Assembly: GCA_963667575.2 (NCBI GenBank)
Contig: CAXXHY010000062.1
Location: 1-64,000, forward strand
From: G963665495 sp963667575
GTDB taxonomy: Bacteria; Desulfobacterota; Desulfovibrionia; Desulfovibrionales; Desulfovibrionaceae
Direction of reading: 5' to 3'
Length of the DNA stretch: 64,000 nt
Shown here in pieces: positions 47,694 through 56,939 of this stretch. The notes below the pieces were generated by a model. That model was not told where the DNA came from and searched no databases. It saw only the letters and a program-made list of their open reading frames with translations. Made by a program: the position numbers and the translations under genes. Each line of letters opens with the position of its first letter. The first letter of the stretch is position 1.

Positions 47694-49061
47694 GTGAGCC
47701 GCTTTATGATATTGTCCGCAAGGACCAATAAACTCTTTGTTTTTGCCTTGTTCGCCCTTCTTGTTCTGCTTTTTGGTCTGGTCACCTTTCACACCCTCGA
47801 CAAGGAATTCGAACACGAAGCCGTCCAGAAACGTTTTGTTTCCGGCGATTCGAAACATTATTTGTTCGGCGCAACCGAAATTGTCTCCGACGGTTTCACC
47901 TTCGACTACATCAAACGCTATCCCCATCGCGAAATTCTCTATCCCGCGGCATTGGCAGTGCCGCTGTCCATCTTCGGACAGAATCTCCTTGCCCTGGGAG
48001 CGGTGAATATCTTTTTTTTCTGCCTTTCCGCTTTGTTCGCGTTTCTCATCGTCAAAAAATTCTCCGGCGACAGCCTTGCAGCCCTTTTTGCCGCGGGATT
48101 GATCCTTTTTAACAAGTTCACGTTTTTCAATGTGACGTACGAGTTACTTACGGAAGGCATGTTCATTGCGTGCGTTCTCGCCGCAGTGTATCTTTTTCTC
48201 TGCTGCCTTAAAGCTCCCCAGCGAAAGCATCTGCTCTGGCTGGCGGCCGCCTGCGGCATTGCACAGGGCATCCGCCCCAACGGATTCTTCATGTTCGCCG
48301 CGTTTCTGGCCCTCCTGGCTACGCAGCGGTTCCTGCCAAAGCACGGCCGCAGCAGCCGATATGCCGTCATGACCAGCCCCGCATCCCTTTTTTGGGCCTG
48401 CCTGGTCTTTGTGCTGTGCAGCGCTCCAAGCTGGGCTCCCCGACTGTACTTCTTCGGCAATCCGCTCCACCACGGCTATCTTCCCAATTATCTCTGGGCG
48501 GACACCTATGCGCAGGCGCATGATTCGGGACTGACCTACACATTCATGGATTTCTTCCGTACGCATTCCATCGGCGATCTGCCGGGACGGATCCTTTTCG
48601 GAATCAAAAAAAGCTTTGTATTCTGGCCGCAGGATTACATCAGCATGACTGCATGGCTGGCGCTGGTCGCCGGTCTGGTCATTGCGGCATGGGAAAAAAA
48701 CAAGAGTATGCTGCTGCTTGCAGCAACCTATTTCATCATGATGGCGCCCATTGTCTGGACCGTATGCTCCAATCCGACGCCCCGGATTGGCTTTGCCTAC
48801 ACCCTGCCCTTTTCAGCCCTTTTCGGAGCCTATGCCCTGGCCTTTCTTCGGCCGCGATTGCTGCCCGGTATTCAATGGCTGTCCGAGGTCATGGCCAATG
48901 CCGGAAAAAATGTGCAGCAGGTCGTGACCGCCGCACCGGACTTGCACCTGCGTACGCTCTCTTCCAGAGACCGGGGCATGCAGCCGCCTTTCGCCCAACC
49001 GCCATTTGCGCGCCAAGCCGTTCCCCAGCCCGTGCTGGAACGGAAACGCAGTTCGCTATAG
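47694..49061 (+). CDS. Polytopic membrane glycosyltransferase-like protein
   Basis: The 455-residue protein starts at GTG (an ATG four codons on is possible). Ten or so membrane segments are predicted. The first periplasmic loop carries R-F-V-S-G-D-S-K-H-Y-L-F and the region K-R-Y-P-H-R-E-I-L-Y-P, an arrangement common to GT39/ArnT-like lipid-linked sugar transferases. The last about 50 residues are polar and repetitive (Q-P-P-F-A-Q-P-P-F-A). Substrate unknown. It is a single gene, convergent with the sigma-54 regulator. Confidence 0.72.
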   Translation: MSRFMILSARTNKLFVFALFALLVLLFGLVTFHTLDKEFEHEAVQKRFVSGDSKHYLFGATEIVSDGFTFDYIKRYPHREILYPAALAVPLSIFGQNLLALGAVNIFFFCLSALFAFLIVKKFSGDSLAALFAAGLILFNKFTFFNVTYELLTEGMFIACVLAAVYLFLCCLKAPQRKHLLWLAAACGIAQGIRPNGFFMFAAFLALLATQRFLPKHGRSSRYAVMTSPASLFWACLVFVLCSAPSWAPRLYFFGNPLHHGYLPNYLWADTYAQAHDSGLTYTFMDFFRTHSIGDLPGRILFGIKKSFVFWPQDYISMTAWLALVAGLVIAAWEKNKSMLLLAATYFIMMAPIVWTVCSNPTPRIGFAYTLPFSALFGAYALAFLRPRLLPGIQWLSEVMANAGKNVQQVVTAAPDLHLRTLSSRDRGMQPPFAQPPFARQAVPQPVLERKRSSL

Positions 49062-49077
49062 CCTGTTATAAGCGGTG

Positions 49078-50541
49078 TCATTCGTCCCGTGACTGCAGAA
49101 ACTTGTTGATGGCCTGCCGGGAAACCCCGATAAGCTGAGCCGCCATGGACTGATTGTTGCCCGTACGGCGCAACGCCTCTTCTATAAGCAGTACGCGCGC
49201 CTGTTTCAGGGAGGGCAGCTGCGGGCCGAATTCCAGCAAAGCGGTCCGGTGCAGTTCGGTAACCCGGTCCTTCTGGTTCAGATCCAATTGAGGAACAAGC
49301 TGAAAGGTTTCCGGACCGAAATTGCCGTCCACCGCCATTCTGGCAGCGTCATGGATCAACAGCCGCAGTTCGCGGATATTGCCCGGAAAATCATACCGGC
49401 TGAGCAGCGACGCAATGCCAGGGACATCCACATTGAGCTTCTCCCCAAGTTCCTCCGCGGCTTCCTCGCCAAACTTCACTATCAGCAGCGGCAGATCCCC
49501 CATACGTTCGCGCAGCGGCGGCAGGGTGACCGTGTGGCCGCGCAAACGGAAATAGAGATCGCGCCTGAAAACGCCCTGTTCCTGCAATGCGCCCAGATCC
49601 TGGTGGGTGGCAGCCACGATGCGCGCGGTGGATTTGCGCAGCATGTCGGATCCCAGCGGGGCGTATTCGCCCTCCTGCAGCAGGCGCAACAGCTTTTTCT
49701 GGGATTCGTGGCTCAGATCGCCGATTTCATCCAGAAACAGGGTGCCGTCCCTGGCCGCCTCCACCAGCCCGGTACGGGCCTGGCTCGCGCCGGTGAACGC
49801 GCCTTTTTTGTGGCCGAAAAGCGTATCAGCCACCATATTGTCGTCCAGCCCGGCCATGTTCACGGCCACGAACTGCCCTGGCCGCTGGCTGGCCCGGTGA
49901 ATTGCCTGGGCGATGAGCTCCTTGCCGGAGCCGCTTTCGCCGGTGACCAGTACGGGCCAGGAAGTTTCGGCAATGGCCTCCACATAGTGAAAGACCGTAC
50001 GCATATTCCTGTCCGCGGTGACGATTTCGGCAAAATGCTCCGGATGGTCCAGATCCTCCCGAAACAGCCGATGGCGCAGACTCAGATTTTCGCGTTTGAG
50101 TTCGAAGATTTCAATGGCGTGCTTGATGCCGCCGATGAGCGTATTGCGGGATTCGGTCTTGACGATGAAGTCAAAGGCCCCCAGGCGCAGGCAATTCACC
50201 GCGGTCTTGATCTGATTCAATCCGGAAATGACCAGCACCGGAAGCTCCGGATGCTCGGCCAGGATCTGGGGGATCAGTTCCTCGCCGCTGATGTGCGGCA
50301 TCATCAGATCAACGGCCACGGCGCAGAACGGCTCCCTGGCCAGGGTTTCCAGAACCTGGCGGCTGTCCGAAAGCGTCACCACATTGTCCACGCCCGCGGA
50401 CCGCAACGCGCTCTGAAAACTGCGCAGCCAGGACTCCTCGTCATCCACCAGAAGCACCGGATATCTGGGTGAAGTCCGCTTTGTACGTTGTTGCGACGTT
50501 ACGGCCGCCTCTGCAATATCAACCCCGTTGATTTTCGTCAT
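49078..50541 (-). CDS. Sigma-54-dependent response regulator
   Basis: About 487 residues; an earlier start at 50559 is possible, and neither start has a strong ribosome-binding site. The receiver (30-150) has the acidic pair V-D-D-E-E and the acceptor in V-A-V-D-L-M-M-P. The AAA+ domain has Walker A G-E-S-G-S-G-K-E, the sigma-54 contact loop G-A-F-T-G-A, and L-F-L-D-E-I-G-D. The C-terminus is a Fis-type helix-turn-helix (N-Q-S-M-A-A-Q-L-I-G-V-S-R-Q-A-I-N). It lies 60 bases after the PocR kinase and should act with it on a sigma-54 promoter. Confidence 0.93.
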   Translation of the reverse strand: MTKINGVDIAEAAVTSQQRTKRTSPRYPVLLVDDEESWLRSFQSALRSAGVDNVVTLSDSRQVLETLAREPFCAVAVDLMMPHISGEELIPQILAEHPELPVLVISGLNQIKTAVNCLRLGAFDFIVKTESRNTLIGGIKHAIEIFELKRENLSLRHRLFREDLDHPEHFAEIVTADRNMRTVFHYVEAIAETSWPVLVTGESGSGKELIAQAIHRASQRPGQFVAVNMAGLDDNMVADTLFGHKKGAFTGASQARTGLVEAARDGTLFLDEIGDLSHESQKKLLRLLQEGEYAPLGSDMLRKSTARIVAATHQDLGALQEQGVFRRDLYFRLRGHTVTLPPLRERMGDLPLLIVKFGEEAAEELGEKLNVDVPGIASLLSRYDFPGNIRELRLLIHDAARMAVDGNFGPETFQLVPQLDLNQKDRVTELHRTALLEFGPQLPSLKQARVLLIEEALRRTGNNQSMAAQLIGVSRQAINKFLQSRDE

Positions 50542-50601
50542 AGCTGCCTGCTCCGCCATGCATCGGTAATGGGTGATCCGACTCGACTTCCGGTTCCCGG
50601 C

Positions 50602-52545
50602 CTACTCCAAAACTTTGGAAACACCACTCAGGGCCGCCGCCTGTCTGCTTCTTTGTTCCGCGTTGTCCATGGGGGAAACGGGCAGGCAAAGGTCCACGAT
50701 GGTGCCGCAGCCCTGCCTGGAGGTAAATTTCAACGATCCGCCGTGTTCTTCCACAATGGCCGAGGACACGGAAAGCCCCAGGCCCGTGCCGCCCACTTCC
50801 CGTTTTGTGGTGAAAAAAGGATCCATGATCTTGGACTGGATATGCGGGGCGATTCCGCTTCCCTCATCGCGTACGCGGACCACCACCTCGTTCTTGACCC
50901 GGTTGTGAAAGCTCTGCACCAGAATGGCCTGCTCGCGGTTGCTCAAAGCCTCGCAGGCGTTGACCACCAGATTGATCAGCACCTGGGAAATTTTCTGCGG
51001 ATTGGCTGTGACCGTGGGCAACCCGTCCGGCAGCTGCGAATCAAAGCGATTGGTGCTTTTGGCCACCAGATTCCCCACCAGTTCGAGCGAACTGCGGATC
51101 ACATCGTTGATGTCGATATCCCACTTGAATTCATCCGGCGTCCGGCGTGAAAAATTCTTCAGGCTGCCCACGATGCCGCGGATCCGGGTGGCGCCTTCGT
51201 GCATCCGGGCCAGCAGGTCCGGCATCATGGACCGGAGCTCGCTGTATTCCAGGCCCCCGGCCAGAAAATCCCCGTTTTCCCCGTAATACTCTTCCAGCAC
51301 CGGTGAAATATCGCTCCAGATGTCCTGCAGCAGGGGCAGATTCAGGGTCATGAAACTGTTGGGATTGTTGATCTCGTGGGCCATGCCCGCAACCAGCACG
51401 CCCAGGGAGACCATCTTGTCCGCCTGTATCAACTGGGCCTGCTTCTCCTTGGCCTCCCGCTGCGAGCGTACGCGTTCCGTGATATCGCGGGCCACGAGAA
51501 CGCTGGCCTGGCTGCCCTGGAACACGATATCCCGTTCGCGGATTTCACAGATGCGCCTGTCCTGGTCCGCCCGGACCAGCTCGGCAATGCAGGCGTCGGA
51601 GTCGCTGAGATTAAAGGAAAGATCCGTCTGGCTCGTGTTCATGGGAATGAAGATCCTGTCTATGACCTGGCCGATTATCTGGTCCTGGGGATATCCGGAA
51701 AGGGTGCGCCCGGCCGTGTTCACATCCATGACCACGCCGTCCTTGTGGATGAAAATGCCCTCGAAAGTGGCCTCGGAAAACTGCCGGAAGCGCTCCTCGC
51801 TCTCGCGCAGGGCCTGTTCTGCCTGGCGGCGCAGTTCGATGGCCTGGGCCTGCAGGTAGTTCTGCTGGGCCAGGGTGGAGATCTGGTTGGCTATCAGGCA
51901 CAGCGCCTGGCAGATGTTGTAAAACCGCTCATAGCTGGTAACCGGCACTTCGGACAGGGCATCCATGTACACGGCGTCGTCCACGCCGATTTCCGCGGCG
52001 TATTTGCGCATCATCTCGTCATCGCCCACAGAGATGCGAACCTGCCCTACCACCCAGTTGGCCACATGCCTGTCGCCCACGTAGATGCTGGTGCCGCCGT
52101 CCCAGAGACCGCTGCTCAGGCAGGGGCGCAGCATGGGCTTCAAAGGATCCTTGGAGCCGAAGGAAGCGTCGGAACGAATGCAGTTGGCCAGCCCTTTGGG
52201 AGTTCTGCGGACCACCTGCTGACACAGGCGGCAGAACCTGCTGGGACGGGTGATGGGACGGCCTTCCACGTCTGTGATGATCGAGGCCACATTGGTGGCC
52301 GCCGCAAAGGCGTCCTGAATGGCCTGGATGGCTTCCACATTGAAAATATCATGAAAATCGAGCTGATAATTGCCGACTTCGTATCCGGTGGGCAACAAGG
52401 TGCTGCATTGAAAACAATTGTAGCGGGCGTAGAGGGTCTTGCTGGCTTCCAGCTCCCGGATCCGGGCACGCAGACTTTCCAGTTCGCGCAGAAGTTTCAC
52501 ATGTCCGGAACGGGGTGTCGAAGGCTCTGGTTCGTTGTGCTGCAT
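50602..52545 (-). CDS. PocR-domain PAS sensor histidine kinase
   Basis: The ATG at 52545 has GGAGAG at ideal spacing; the upstream start does not. The 647-residue protein has a short coiled coil, then a PocR sensory domain (about 60-235) with its cysteines (F-C-R-L-C-Q-Q and L-A-N-C near 105-120), a PAS domain (250-370), HisKA with M-A-H-E-I-N-N-P, and a HATPase (N-L-V-V-N-A-C-E-A; G-T-G-L-G-L-S). PocR domains were defined from propanediol/cobalamin regulation and bind small hydroxylated compounds. It is divergent from the GRE operon, with which it is probably linked. Confidence 0.93.
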   Translation of the reverse strand: MQHNEPEPSTPRSGHVKLLRELESLRARIRELEASKTLYARYNCFQCSTLLPTGYEVGNYQLDFHDIFNVEAIQAIQDAFAAATNVASIITDVEGRPITRPSRFCRLCQQVVRRTPKGLANCIRSDASFGSKDPLKPMLRPCLSSGLWDGGTSIYVGDRHVANWVVGQVRISVGDDEMMRKYAAEIGVDDAVYMDALSEVPVTSYERFYNICQALCLIANQISTLAQQNYLQAQAIELRRQAEQALRESEERFRQFSEATFEGIFIHKDGVVMDVNTAGRTLSGYPQDQIIGQVIDRIFIPMNTSQTDLSFNLSDSDACIAELVRADQDRRICEIRERDIVFQGSQASVLVARDITERVRSQREAKEKQAQLIQADKMVSLGVLVAGMAHEINNPNSFMTLNLPLLQDIWSDISPVLEEYYGENGDFLAGGLEYSELRSMMPDLLARMHEGATRIRGIVGSLKNFSRRTPDEFKWDIDINDVIRSSLELVGNLVAKSTNRFDSQLPDGLPTVTANPQKISQVLINLVVNACEALSNREQAILVQSFHNRVKNEVVVRVRDEGSGIAPHIQSKIMDPFFTTKREVGGTGLGLSVSSAIVEEHGGSLKFTSRQGCGTIVDLCLPVSPMDNAEQRSRQAAALSGVSKVLE

Positions 52546-52973
52546 GAAGACTCTCCGCCTTGATGGCGTGTTGGTGCAGATATCGACCGATGACACGTAT
52601 CCGTCGCAGTTGGTCTTGCGAACATACTGGAATCATCAAAAAGATTCAAACCGTGACCAGCGCGCAAAAGCCCTTGAATACGGGCATGTAAACCATTGCG
52701 ACAACCCTGGTTGACATCAAAAACGTTCAATTTGCCTGATGATTTTTGAAACCGCCGCAACAGGCCCGGCTCATTCGTCAACCTGGTTTGCTGCGATCCC
52801 GGCCAAAATATTTATTTCTGCCTGAAAAAAATAGTAACCCACTACTAACACATTACTTTTTCTCCTCTGGAACGCTCTTTGTTTACTACATCGCAGAGAC
52901 TGATGCAGGCCCGGTGTGGAATGGGCACCACCCCTGGCCATTGGCAAGTGCAACAATCTTACGAGGAGGGCGT
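52546..52973. promoter_or_regulatory. Control region of the GRE operon
   Basis: About 430 bases between the divergent PocR kinase and the first structural gene. It contains a sigma-54-like promoter (listed separately), a CAACC-CT-GGTTG palindrome near 52701-52712 that could be an enhancer site, and a strong GAGGAGGG ribosome-binding site at its end. No gene is seen. Confidence 0.55.
52867..52883 (+). promoter_or_regulatory. Candidate sigma-54 promoter of the GRE operon
   Basis: CTGGAACGCTCTTTGTT resembles the TGGCAC-N5-TTGCA consensus: the -24 GG and the -12 TTG are at the correct 11-base spacing, with mismatches at C4 (A) and the -12 C (T). It lies about 90 bases before the first structural gene. 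Its partner is the adjacent sigma-54 regulator. Confidence 0.5.
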
Positions 52974-53924
52974 ATGGATCCATTTAGTGTCGACACACTC
53001 ATTCTCTGTTTTGGCGGCGGAATAGTCGGCGCAGCATTGGGAGGACTTTTTTCATTCATTCTTTGCGGACTGATCGTTCTGTCGGGCTGCCTGGTGGTTC
53101 TGAACGGCGGTTCGGAATTCCTCATCCTGCAGGTCGGGCTGGGGCCGGTCTTTGGTCCGCATGTGGGCGGTTTCGCGGCAGGCGTGGCAGCGGTCACCTA
53201 CGCAGCCGGAGTCCGCAAAAGCATGCCAGGGGCCGGCAAGGACATCCTGGCCGCATTGATGCCGCAGACCTGGGACGTACTGCTTGTGGGCGGCATTTTC
53301 GCCGTCATCGGGCACCTGATCGTCCAGCTTTTCGGCACGTTGCCTTTCGTACAGGACTTTGACGTTGTAGCCCTGAGCGTGGCCAGCACGGCCATCATCG
53401 CCCGGCTAGTGTTCATGAAGGAAATGCCCTGGGGCAACGCGGCCTCCATCAAGGAAAAGGGATTTTTGAAGGGCAATCTGGATCTGGCCTGGGTTCCCTG
53501 GACCCATCCGCTGCCCAAAATGGTTCTGTTCGGCCTGGGCGCCGGGCTGTTTTCCACGGCCCTGGCCATCTGCGCCCAAACCGCCCTGCAACCCCTGGTG
53601 GACAAGGGCGAACTCGCGGCCGGCGTGGCGTTCGTGGTGCCGCTGATCCTCGGCTGGTCCATAGGCGCCATATCGCTGATAGCGCTGCAGCTCGGCACGG
53701 GCTCGATGCAACAGGTTCCTGTCTGGCATGCGCAGGCTATCCTTTCCGCGCTTGCCTATCTGTATTTCGGTTCCATCGGCGTGGTCGTGGTGGTCGCCAT
53801 TCTGGCAACTCTGCTGCAGGAGTTCATGGCACGGGTCTTCTGGTACCACGGCAGCAATCATATCGATCCGCCTGCCTGCTGCATTGCTTTGGGCACATTC
53901 ATTTTGAACTGCATTCACGCATAA
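52974..53924 (+). CDS. Polytopic membrane protein, possible substrate transporter
   Basis: The 316-residue protein starts behind GAGGAGGG. Nine or so hydrophobic segments cover almost its whole length, with short loops and glycine-rich turns (G-G-G-I-V-G-A-A-L-G-G near residue 15). It has a few charged linkers and no ATP-binding or enzymatic motif. I do not recognise a characterised family. As the first gene of the GRE operon it may import the substrate or export a product. Codon use is typical of the neighbours. Confidence 0.75.
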   Translation: MDPFSVDTLILCFGGGIVGAALGGLFSFILCGLIVLSGCLVVLNGGSEFLILQVGLGPVFGPHVGGFAAGVAAVTYAAGVRKSMPGAGKDILAALMPQTWDVLLVGGIFAVIGHLIVQLFGTLPFVQDFDVVALSVASTAIIARLVFMKEMPWGNAASIKEKGFLKGNLDLAWVPWTHPLPKMVLFGLGAGLFSTALAICAQTALQPLVDKGELAAGVAFVVPLILGWSIGAISLIALQLGTGSMQQVPVWHAQAILSALAYLYFGSIGVVVVVAILATLLQEFMARVFWYHGSNHIDPPACCIALGTFILNCIHA

Positions 53925-53948
53925 TTGTCAGCTTCAAGGAGCAAACAC

Positions 53949-54347
53949 ATGCCACTCACGCTTGAATCCGCCAGACGCATGATCGAAGCGGCCAAGGCCA
54001 AGTCCGTGGAAATAAAGGTCCCCATGGTCATCGCCGTGGTCGACAACGGGGGCAACCTCATGGCCCTGGACCGCATGGACGACTCCCTGCTGGTGAGCAT
54101 CGCGGTCGCGCAGAACAAGGCCTACTCCGCTGTGGCCGTGCGCGCTGACACCGACACCATCGGCAAACTGTCGCAACCCGGAGCCGAACTGTACGGGCTT
54201 TCCGATGCCAGCAACGGCCGCATTGTGACGTTCGGCGGCGGCCTGCCCATCTTCGAAGACGGCAAGATCATCGGAGGCATCGGTGTCAGCGGCGGCAGTG
54301 TTGCGGAAGATACCGTATGCGTTACTGCCGGACTGGAAGCCTTATAA
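53949..54347 (+). CDS. GlcG/HbpS-like (PduO C-terminal type) protein
   Basis: The 132-residue protein starts behind AAGGAG. The fold pattern V-I-A-V-V-D-N-G-G-N-L-M-A-L-D-R-M-D near residue 32 and the glycine-rich G-G-G-L-P-I-F...G-G-I-G-V-S-G-G near 98-115 are typical of the GlcG/HbpS/PduO-C family. Some members bind haem; homologues occur in glycolate, glycerol and propanediol gene clusters. It lies 24 bases after the membrane protein and 76 before the GRE. Confidence 0.88.
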   Translation: MPLTLESARRMIEAAKAKSVEIKVPMVIAVVDNGGNLMALDRMDDSLLVSIAVAQNKAYSAVAVRADTDTIGKLSQPGAELYGLSDASNGRIVTFGGGLPIFEDGKIIGGIGVSGGSVAEDTVCVTAGLEAL

Positions 54348-54423
54348 CCAGCCGGCTTTTGTTGAAACCCCTCAGAGCGTTCGCAAGAGTTATGTAAAAA
54401 ACAATTACTTACCGGAGGAAATC

Positions 54424-56877
54424 ATGTCTCAACAACAAACCGAAAACACTCAGAAGAAAAGCGGCGTTGTCCTGACGCCCCAGTTCAACAAAAAGCACAC
54501 CGTGACCATGCCCGAACTGGCCGGCCCCACGGACCGGGTCAAAGCCGCCCTGCAGCGTTTCGTTGAGACCACCCCTGCGATCTGTCCGGAACGCGCCGTC
54601 CTGATCACGGAATCCTACAAGGAGACCGAGGCGCTGCCCATGGTGCTTCGCCGGGCCAAAGCCCTGGAAAAAATCCTCACCAACATGTCCATTTTCATAC
54701 AGGACGGCGAGCTGATCGTGGGCAACCAGGCCAGCCTGCCCAGAAGCGCCCCTATTTTCCCCGAATTCTCCTGTGACTGGGTTGAAAACGAGCTGGACAG
54801 CCTGGCCAAACGCAGCGCCGACGTGTTCCTGATTTCCGAGGACGCCAAAGACCAGCTGCGCAAGGCCTTCACCTACTGGGAAGGCAAAACCACCAACGCG
54901 TACGCCAGCGCCATGATGCCTCCTGAGGCCCTGGAAGCGCACAACGACGGCATCTACACCGTGGGCAACTACTTCTACAACGGCGTCGGCCACATTTCCG
55001 TGGACTACAACAAGGTGCTCAGCAAGGGCCTGGACTCGGTCATCGCCCAGGCCGAAGCGGCCAAGGAAAAACTGGACGTCGCCGATGCAGCGCAGCTCAA
55101 GAAGATCCACTTCCTGGACGGCGTGGTCATCTCCAACAAGGCCATCATCGCCTTTGCCAACCGCTTTGCGGACCTGGCCGAAAAAATGGCCGGCGAATGT
55201 TCCGATCCTGTCCGGGCCGACGAACTCAAGGAAATCGCCCGCATCTGCCGCAAGGTTCCGGCACAGCCCGCGGAAACCTTCCAGGAAGCCCTGCAGTCCT
55301 TCTGGTTCATCCATCTGTGCATCCAGATCGAATCCAACGGTCACTCCATTTCGCCCATGCGCTTCGACCAGTACATGGCCCCCTACTACAACAACGACAA
55401 GGGCCGCCTGCTGCCCGAAAAGGCCCAGGAACTGCTGGACCTCGTATGGCTCAAATTCAATGAAATCAACAAGGTTCGCGACTGGAACTCCACCCAGGTC
55501 TTTGCCGGCTACCCCATGTTCATGAACATCATCGTGGGCGGCCAGAATCGCGACGGCAGCGACGCCACCAACGACCTGTCCTTCATGTGCCTGCAGGCCG
55601 CGGCCAACACCCGTCTGTACGCGCCTTCCCTGTCCATCCGCGTACATGAAGGCACCCCGTACGCGCTCTACCAGAAGGCTGCGGAAGTCAGCCGCGAAGG
55701 CATGGGCTACCCCGCGTACTACAACGACCGCGTGATCATTCCCGCCCTGCTCGCCCGTGGGCTGAGCCGCGAAGACGCCCGTGACTACGGCATCATCGGT
55801 TGCGTGGAACCCCAGGTGGGCGGCAAGACCGAAGGCTGGCACGACGCCGCATTCTTCAACATGGGCAAGGTCATCGAACTGAGCCTGAACAACGGCGTGG
55901 ACAAACGTACCGGAAAGCAGATCGGCCCCAAGTCCGGCAGCCTGGAAACCTTCAAGTCCTTTGACGACGTCATGGCTTCCTACAAGGCCCAGATGGAATA
56001 CTTCGTCAAACTCATGGCCTCGGCCGACAACGCCGTGGACATGGCCCATGCCGACCGTTGCCCCCTGCCCTTCCTGTCCAGCCTGGTGGATGATTGCATC
56101 GCCGAAGGCAAATCCCTGCAGGAAGGCGGCGCGCACTACAACTTCACCGGTCCGCAGGGCGTGGGAGTGGCCAACGCCGGCGATTCCCTGGCCGCCATCA
56201 AAAAGCTGGTCTTCGACGACAAGGCCGTGAGCCTGGAAGAACTGCGCGAAGCCCTGGATACGGACTTCGAAGGCCGCGAACCCCTGCGCCAGATGCTGGT
56301 CAACCGCGCTCCCAAGTACGGCAACGACGACGAATACGCCGATGCCATCGCCAAGGAAGCCGCGCTGATCTACTGCAACGAAGTCAACCGCTACACCAAC
56401 CCGCGCGGCGGTCAGTTCCAGCCCGGTCTGTATCCGGCGTCCGCCAACGTACCCCTGGGCTGGGTCGTTGCCGCCACTCCGGACGGCCGCCATGCCTGGA
56501 CTCCCGTGGCCGACGGCGTTTCGCCCATCTCCGGCTACGACACCAGCGGCCCCACCGCGTCCGTGCTTTCCGTGGCCAAACTGGACCACTCCATCGCATC
56601 CAACGGCACGCTGCTGAACCAGAAGTTCCACCCCACCGCCCTTGCCGGCGAACAGGGCCTGGACAACCTGATCTCCGTTACCGAGACCTACTTCAGAAAC
56701 GGCGGATTCCACGTTCAGTACAATGTCGTCAGCCGTGAAACCCTGGAAGACGCCCAGGCCAACCCGGATCAGTACAAGAGCCTGGTTGTCCGCGTGGCCG
56801 GTTACAGCGCCTTTTTCACGGCTCTGGACAAGACCCTGCAGGACGACATCATCGCCCGTACGGAACAAACCTTCTAA
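54424..56877 (+). CDS. Glycyl radical enzyme, diol-dehydratase-like
   Basis: The 817-residue protein starts at an ATG behind CCGGAGGAA. The PFL-like fold ends in R-V-A-G-Y-S-A, with the radical Gly at 793. Thiyl Cys460 and Glu462 lie in I-I-G-C-V-E-P. By spacing, Asn182/His190, His307/Ser308 and Asp474 match the residues that bind glycerol in B12-independent glycerol dehydratase (Asn156/His164, His281/Ser282, Asp447); Cys-to-Asp spacing is 14 in both. This favours a dehydratase acting on a small diol or polyol over choline lyase; isethionate- or dihydroxypropanesulfonate-lyase types cannot be excluded. Activated by the downstream radical-SAM enzyme. Confidence 0.92.
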   Translation: MSQQQTENTQKKSGVVLTPQFNKKHTVTMPELAGPTDRVKAALQRFVETTPAICPERAVLITESYKETEALPMVLRRAKALEKILTNMSIFIQDGELIVGNQASLPRSAPIFPEFSCDWVENELDSLAKRSADVFLISEDAKDQLRKAFTYWEGKTTNAYASAMMPPEALEAHNDGIYTVGNYFYNGVGHISVDYNKVLSKGLDSVIAQAEAAKEKLDVADAAQLKKIHFLDGVVISNKAIIAFANRFADLAEKMAGECSDPVRADELKEIARICRKVPAQPAETFQEALQSFWFIHLCIQIESNGHSISPMRFDQYMAPYYNNDKGRLLPEKAQELLDLVWLKFNEINKVRDWNSTQVFAGYPMFMNIIVGGQNRDGSDATNDLSFMCLQAAANTRLYAPSLSIRVHEGTPYALYQKAAEVSREGMGYPAYYNDRVIIPALLARGLSREDARDYGIIGCVEPQVGGKTEGWHDAAFFNMGKVIELSLNNGVDKRTGKQIGPKSGSLETFKSFDDVMASYKAQMEYFVKLMASADNAVDMAHADRCPLPFLSSLVDDCIAEGKSLQEGGAHYNFTGPQGVGVANAGDSLAAIKKLVFDDKAVSLEELREALDTDFEGREPLRQMLVNRAPKYGNDDEYADAIAKEAALIYCNEVNRYTNPRGGQFQPGLYPASANVPLGWVVAATPDGRHAWTPVADGVSPISGYDTSGPTASVLSVAKLDHSIASNGTLLNQKFHPTALAGEQGLDNLISVTETYFRNGGFHVQYNVVSRETLEDAQANPDQYKSLVVRVAGYSAFFTALDKTLQDDIIARTEQTF

Positions 56878-56901
56878 ACCACTCCAAACCAACAAACCGC
56901 A

Positions 56902-56927
56902 CCGGAGGGCGCCAAGGCGCCCTCCGG
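56902..56927 (+). other. GC hairpin between the GRE and its activase
   Basis: A perfect 12-bp palindromic stem (CCGGAGGGCGCC / GGCGCCCTCCGG) around AA lies 25 bases after the GRE stop and 13 before the activase start. There is no T run. Such stems protect upstream mRNA and lower downstream expression, fitting an enzyme needed in excess over its activase. Confidence 0.6.
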
Positions 56928-56939
56928 CAAAGGTGCATC

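Noticed and set aside
54409..56895. Long minus-strand open frame of about 830 residues
   Set aside because: Antisense shadow of the glycyl radical enzyme; low-complexity Gly/Val/Ala/His composition and no domain.
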